From Streptomyces genisteinicus (GTDB taxonomy: Bacteria > Actinomycetota > Actinomycetes > Streptomycetales > Streptomycetaceae): 64,000 nucleotides of DNA. The stretch is taken from assembly GCF_014489615.1 (NCBI RefSeq), contig NZ_CP060825.1, positions 682,001-746,000 of the forward strand. The letters run 5' to 3'. The notes below the pieces were generated by a model, which saw nothing but the letters and a program-made list of their open reading frames with translations, made no database searches and was not told the origin of the DNA. The first letter of the stretch is position 1. Every line of letters begins with the position of its first letter. Shown here piece by piece: positions 61,481-64,000 of this stretch. The position numbers were made by a program, and so were the translations under genes.

Positions 61481-62845
61481 ATGACCGCCCATCCGATCGC
61501 CGAGACCGTCGCCTCGCTCATGCCCCGCGCCAAGGCGGAGCTCGCGGAGCTGGTGGCCTTCCAGTCGGTGGCGGACGAGGCGGTGTCGCCGCGCAGCGAG
61601 TGCGAGGCGGCCGCCGAATGGGTGGCCGGGGCACTGCGCGCGGAGGGCTTCGAGGACGTCGCCCTGCTGGACACCCCCGACGGCTCCCAGTCGGTGTACG
61701 GGGTGCTGCCCGGCCCGGCCGGTGCGCCGACGGTGCTGCTGTACGCCCACTACGACGTGCAGCCGAAGCTGGACGAGGCGGCCTGGCTCAGCCCGCCGTT
61801 CGAGCTGACGGAGCGCGACGGCCGCTGGTACGGGCGGGGCGCGGCCGACTGCAAGGGCGGGTTCGTGATGCACCTGCTCGCGCTGCGGGCGCTCACGGCG
61901 AACGGCGGTGTCCCGGTCACGGTGAAGGTGATCGTGGAGGGCTCGGAGGAGCAGGGCACGGGCGGGCTGGAGCGTTACGCCGAAGCGCACCCGGAGCTGC
62001 TGGCGGCCGACGCGATCGTCATCGGCGACACCGGCAACTTCCGGGTGGGCCTGCCCACGGTGACGGCCACGCTGCGCGGCATGACCATGATCCGGGTGCG
62101 CGTCGACACCCTGGAGGGCAACCTGCACTCGGGGCAGTTCGGCGGGGCCGCCCCCGACGCGCTGGCCGCGCTGATCCGCATCCTGGACTCGCTGCGGGCC
62201 GAGGACGGCTCGACGGTCATCGACGGGCTGCCGGCACGGGCCGAGTGGGACGGACTCCGGTACCCGGAGGAGGAGTTCCGCAGGGACGCCCGGGTGCTCC
62301 CGGGCGTGGAGCTGCCCGGCGCCGGTACGGTCGCGGACCGGATCTGGGCGCGCCCCGCGGTCACCGTCATCGGCATCGACTGCCACCCGGTGGCCGGTGC
62401 CACGCCGTCCGTCCCGGCGTCGGCCCGGGCCCAGATCAGCCTGCGGGTGCCGCCCGGCCAGGACGCCGCGGAGGCGACCGAGCTGCTGTTCGCGCACATC
62501 GAGAAGCACACGCCGTGGAACGCCCGGGTGTCGATGGAGCAGGTCGGGCAGGGGCAGGCGTTCCAGGCCGACGTGACGAGCCCGGCGTACACGTCGATGG
62601 CGGAGGCGATGCGGGTGGCGTACCCGGGTGAGGAGATGCAGGCGTCCGGCATGGGCGGCTCGATCCCGCTGTGCAGCACGCTGGCCGCGCTCTACCCGGA
62701 GGCGGAGATCCTGCTGATCGGCCTGAGCGAGCCGGAGGCGCAGATCCACGCGGTCAACGAGAGCGTCTCGCCCGAGGAACTGGAGCGGCTCTCCGTCGCC
62801 GAGGCGCTGTTCCTCTCCAACTACGCCGCGTCCAAGCGGGCCTGA
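61481..62845 (+). CDS. M20-family dipeptidase/metallopeptidase
   Basis: The 454-residue protein starts at ATG 61481 with AAGGAG seven bases upstream. Metal-site residues are seen in VLLYAHYDVQP (His), GRGAADCKGG (bridging Asp), VEGSEEQGTGG (catalytic and ligand Glu pair), AIVIGDTGN (Asp) and EAQIHAVNESV (His). A lid domain follows TATLRGMTMIRVRVDTLEGNLHSG. This is the PepV/CPG2-like dipeptidase group of M20, cytoplasmic by absence of a signal. It is divergent from the reductase gene. Confidence 0.92.
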   Translation: MTAHPIAETVASLMPRAKAELAELVAFQSVADEAVSPRSECEAAAEWVAGALRAEGFEDVALLDTPDGSQSVYGVLPGPAGAPTVLLYAHYDVQPKLDEAAWLSPPFELTERDGRWYGRGAADCKGGFVMHLLALRALTANGGVPVTVKVIVEGSEEQGTGGLERYAEAHPELLAADAIVIGDTGNFRVGLPTVTATLRGMTMIRVRVDTLEGNLHSGQFGGAAPDALAALIRILDSLRAEDGSTVIDGLPARAEWDGLRYPEEEFRRDARVLPGVELPGAGTVADRIWARPAVTVIGIDCHPVAGATPSVPASARAQISLRVPPGQDAAEATELLFAHIEKHTPWNARVSMEQVGQGQAFQADVTSPAYTSMAEAMRVAYPGEEMQASGMGGSIPLCSTLAALYPEAEILLIGLSEPEAQIHAVNESVSPEELERLSVAEALFLSNYAASKRA

Positions 62846-62862
62846 CCCGGGGCGCCGCGTCC

Positions 62863-62908
62863 GGGCGGGTCCGGGGCGGCCGTGTCGGGGCGGGTCCGGG
62901 GCGGCCGT
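62863..62908. repeat. 21-bp direct repeat with 25-bp period
   Basis: GGGCGGGTCCGGGGCGGCCG plus T occurs at 62863-62883 and 62888-62908 just after the dipeptidase stop codon. Confidence 0.8.
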
Positions 62909-62941
62909 ACCGGAGCGGCCGGTGGACCGGCCGCCCGGTAC
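62907..62941. terminator. 16-bp stem-loop with one bulge, convergent terminator
   Basis: GTACCGG-A-GCGGCCGGT pairs with ACCGGCCGCCCGGTAC with a single bulged A and a GG turn. It lies between the dipeptidase and the convergent AAA-NUDIX gene. Confidence 0.82.
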
Positions 62942-63014
62942 GGGGCCGAGGTGCCGGCGCACCGTCCGGACGGCGCGGGACGGGCGGACTCCCGCAGCAC
63001 GCCCTGGGGTCCGG

Positions 63015-64000
63015 TCAGCCGACGGGGACGCCCGCCTCCAGGTTGAGGACCGTGCCGCGCTCCCGGGCCCGCAGCGCCCAGCGCAGGCGCTCGTAGCGGT
63101 TCGGGGGCAGCAGCCCGGCCGCCTCCTGTTCGGAGACGAAGCGCCAGTCGCGCAGTTCGGGCCCCGGCAGCCGCACCGTGCGCGCCGTCGCGGCGGGCAG
63201 CGTGCCGCCGTCGAAGAGCAGGCGCAGGCCGCCGAAGGCCGGGGGGCGGGCGGGCTCCCAGTCGATGACGAGCAGCCGGGGCACCTCCCCCAGCCGGATG
63301 CCGAGTTCCTCGTGGACCTCCCGGACCCCGGCGCGCGCGGGCGCCTCGCCGCGTTCGACCACCCCGCCCGGGAACTCCCAGCCCGGCTTGTAGGTCGGGT
63401 CGACGAGCAGCACCCTGCCCTCCTCGTCGAAGAGCAGGACGCCGGCGGCGACGGTCTCGGCGGTCGGCTCGGGTGTCTGCACGATCTCGCAGGCCGGTGC
63501 CTCGCCGCTGCTGACGGCGGCCGCGACGAGCCGCGCGGCCTCCCGGGGTCCGACGTGGCCGGTGTCGACGACGTGGGCGTCCGCGGTGAGCCACGGCAGC
63601 GCCGCCAGGTAGTGCTCGACGTGGTCGTACGACCACTGACGGACGCGGAGTTCGCCGTCCGGTGTCCCGGGTGTCTCGCGACCGGCGATACGTGCGCGCA
63701 AAATCGTTTCAGCAGGCGCCAGCAGCACATGCCGCACGGCTATGCGGCGGGCGGCGAGACCTCCGAAGATCTCGTCCCGGTACTCCTGGCGCAGCACGGT
63801 CATGGGCACCACGAGCACACCTCCCAGCTCTGCCAGCAGGGCGGCCGCCGTGTCCACCACCAGGCGGCGCCAGATCGGCAGGTCCTGGTAGTCGGTGACC
63901 TCGTCGAGCCGCTTGCGGGGCAGCAGGGACCCCAGGGCGTCACCGACGAGTTCGGGGTCGAACAACGTGCTGTTCGGGATCAGATCGATCAGTTCGCGCG
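63015..64000 (-). CDS. AAA-family kinase-like / NUDIX fusion protein, 5' end off window
   Basis: The frame is open to the right edge, so at least 328 codons are present and the N-terminus is missing. The visible N-terminal part (ELIDLIPNSTLFDPELVGDALGSLLPRK, GGVLVVPMTVLRQEYRDEIFGGLA, VRHVLLAPAETILRARIAGRE) matches AAA/adenylate-kinase-like domains whose Walker A would lie just outside. The C-terminal part is a NUDIX domain with the complete box GGVVERGEAPARAGVREVHEELGI, preceded by AAGVLLFDEEGRVLLVDPTYKPGWEF. A TTG at 63965 could be mistaken for a start, but homology continues upstream. Function unknown; nucleotide metabolism or resistance is possible. Confidence 0.85.
   Translation of the reverse strand, partial: RELIDLIPNSTLFDPELVGDALGSLLPRKRLDEVTDYQDLPIWRRLVVDTAAALLAELGGVLVVPMTVLRQEYRDEIFGGLAARRIAVRHVLLAPAETILRARIAGRETPGTPDGELRVRQWSYDHVEHYLAALPWLTADAHVVDTGHVGPREAARLVAAAVSSGEAPACEIVQTPEPTAETVAAGVLLFDEEGRVLLVDPTYKPGWEFPGGVVERGEAPARAGVREVHEELGIRLGEVPRLLVIDWEPARPPAFGGLRLLFDGGTLPAATARTVRLPGPELRDWRFVSEQEAAGLLPPNRYERLRWALRARERGTVLNLEAGVPVG

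Overview
The base composition (about 73% G+C), the codon use, the many GTG starts, the leaderless promoters and the gene families (two DksA/TraR-type zinc-finger proteins with an MreB-like protein, Rv1733c-type membrane proteins, TerD, monomeric isocitrate dehydrogenase, a Cds1-like PLP enzyme) point to a Streptomyces chromosome or a very close actinobacterial relative. No rRNA, tRNA, CRISPR array, plasmid origin or biosynthetic gene cluster was seen. Both ends of the window cut a gene.

Left part (1-23.4 kb). A probable sulfur/thiol block comes first: a glutathione-transferase-like gene behind a Cys-codon leader peptide, an Rrf2 regulator without the Fe-S cysteines, and an acyl-CoA-dehydrogenase-fold enzyme preceded by an inverted repeat. 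Then come a STAS protein, an orphan amino-acid binding lipoprotein, monomeric isocitrate dehydrogenase, and an oligosaccharide operon (GH13 glucosidase, binding protein, two permeases) in which one permease carries an unusual extracellular insert. An orphan sugar-binding protein, a PadR-ABC exporter operon, a NarL-type two-component system and a DksA-DksA-MreB-like-membrane-protein cluster follow.

Centre (23.6-31.2 kb). This is the most striking locus. Two very large paralogues each join a trypsin-like protease, a P-loop NTPase of STAND type and C-terminal TPRs. A Trypco2-type small protein is translationally coupled to one of them, and a 53-residue, strongly acidic peptide with no basic residues lies 11 bases downstream of it. 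The layout matches predicted protease/NTPase conflict (self/non-self sensing) systems. The second paralogue has a tandem duplication just before its catalytic serine.

Right part (31.5-64 kb). A 3-hydroxybutyrate-type unit (MHS transporter, SDR dehydrogenase, GAF/PucR regulator) is followed by housekeeping and accessory genes: NUDIX, Lnt, glutamate racemase family, HpnB-like glycosyltransferase, double TerD, a beta-helix/AAA+ fusion, a membrane hydrolase, DeoR/SRPBCC, Cds1, an anti-sigma-like kinase, TetR/DUF4865, YihY, and a divergent ROK/MFS pair with a XylR-like operator. A nested CTAG-targeted pair, a fold-back MITE and an intact IS5-family element with a -1 frameshift, sits exactly at the stop codon of a geranylgeranyl-reductase-family gene. 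An M20 peptidase and a truncated AAA-NUDIX gene close the window.

At least twelve genes have a -10-like hexamer 6-7 bases before the start codon, which indicates widespread leaderless transcription and helps to fix start sites. All functional calls come from reading motifs and family resemblance by eye; no database search was run.
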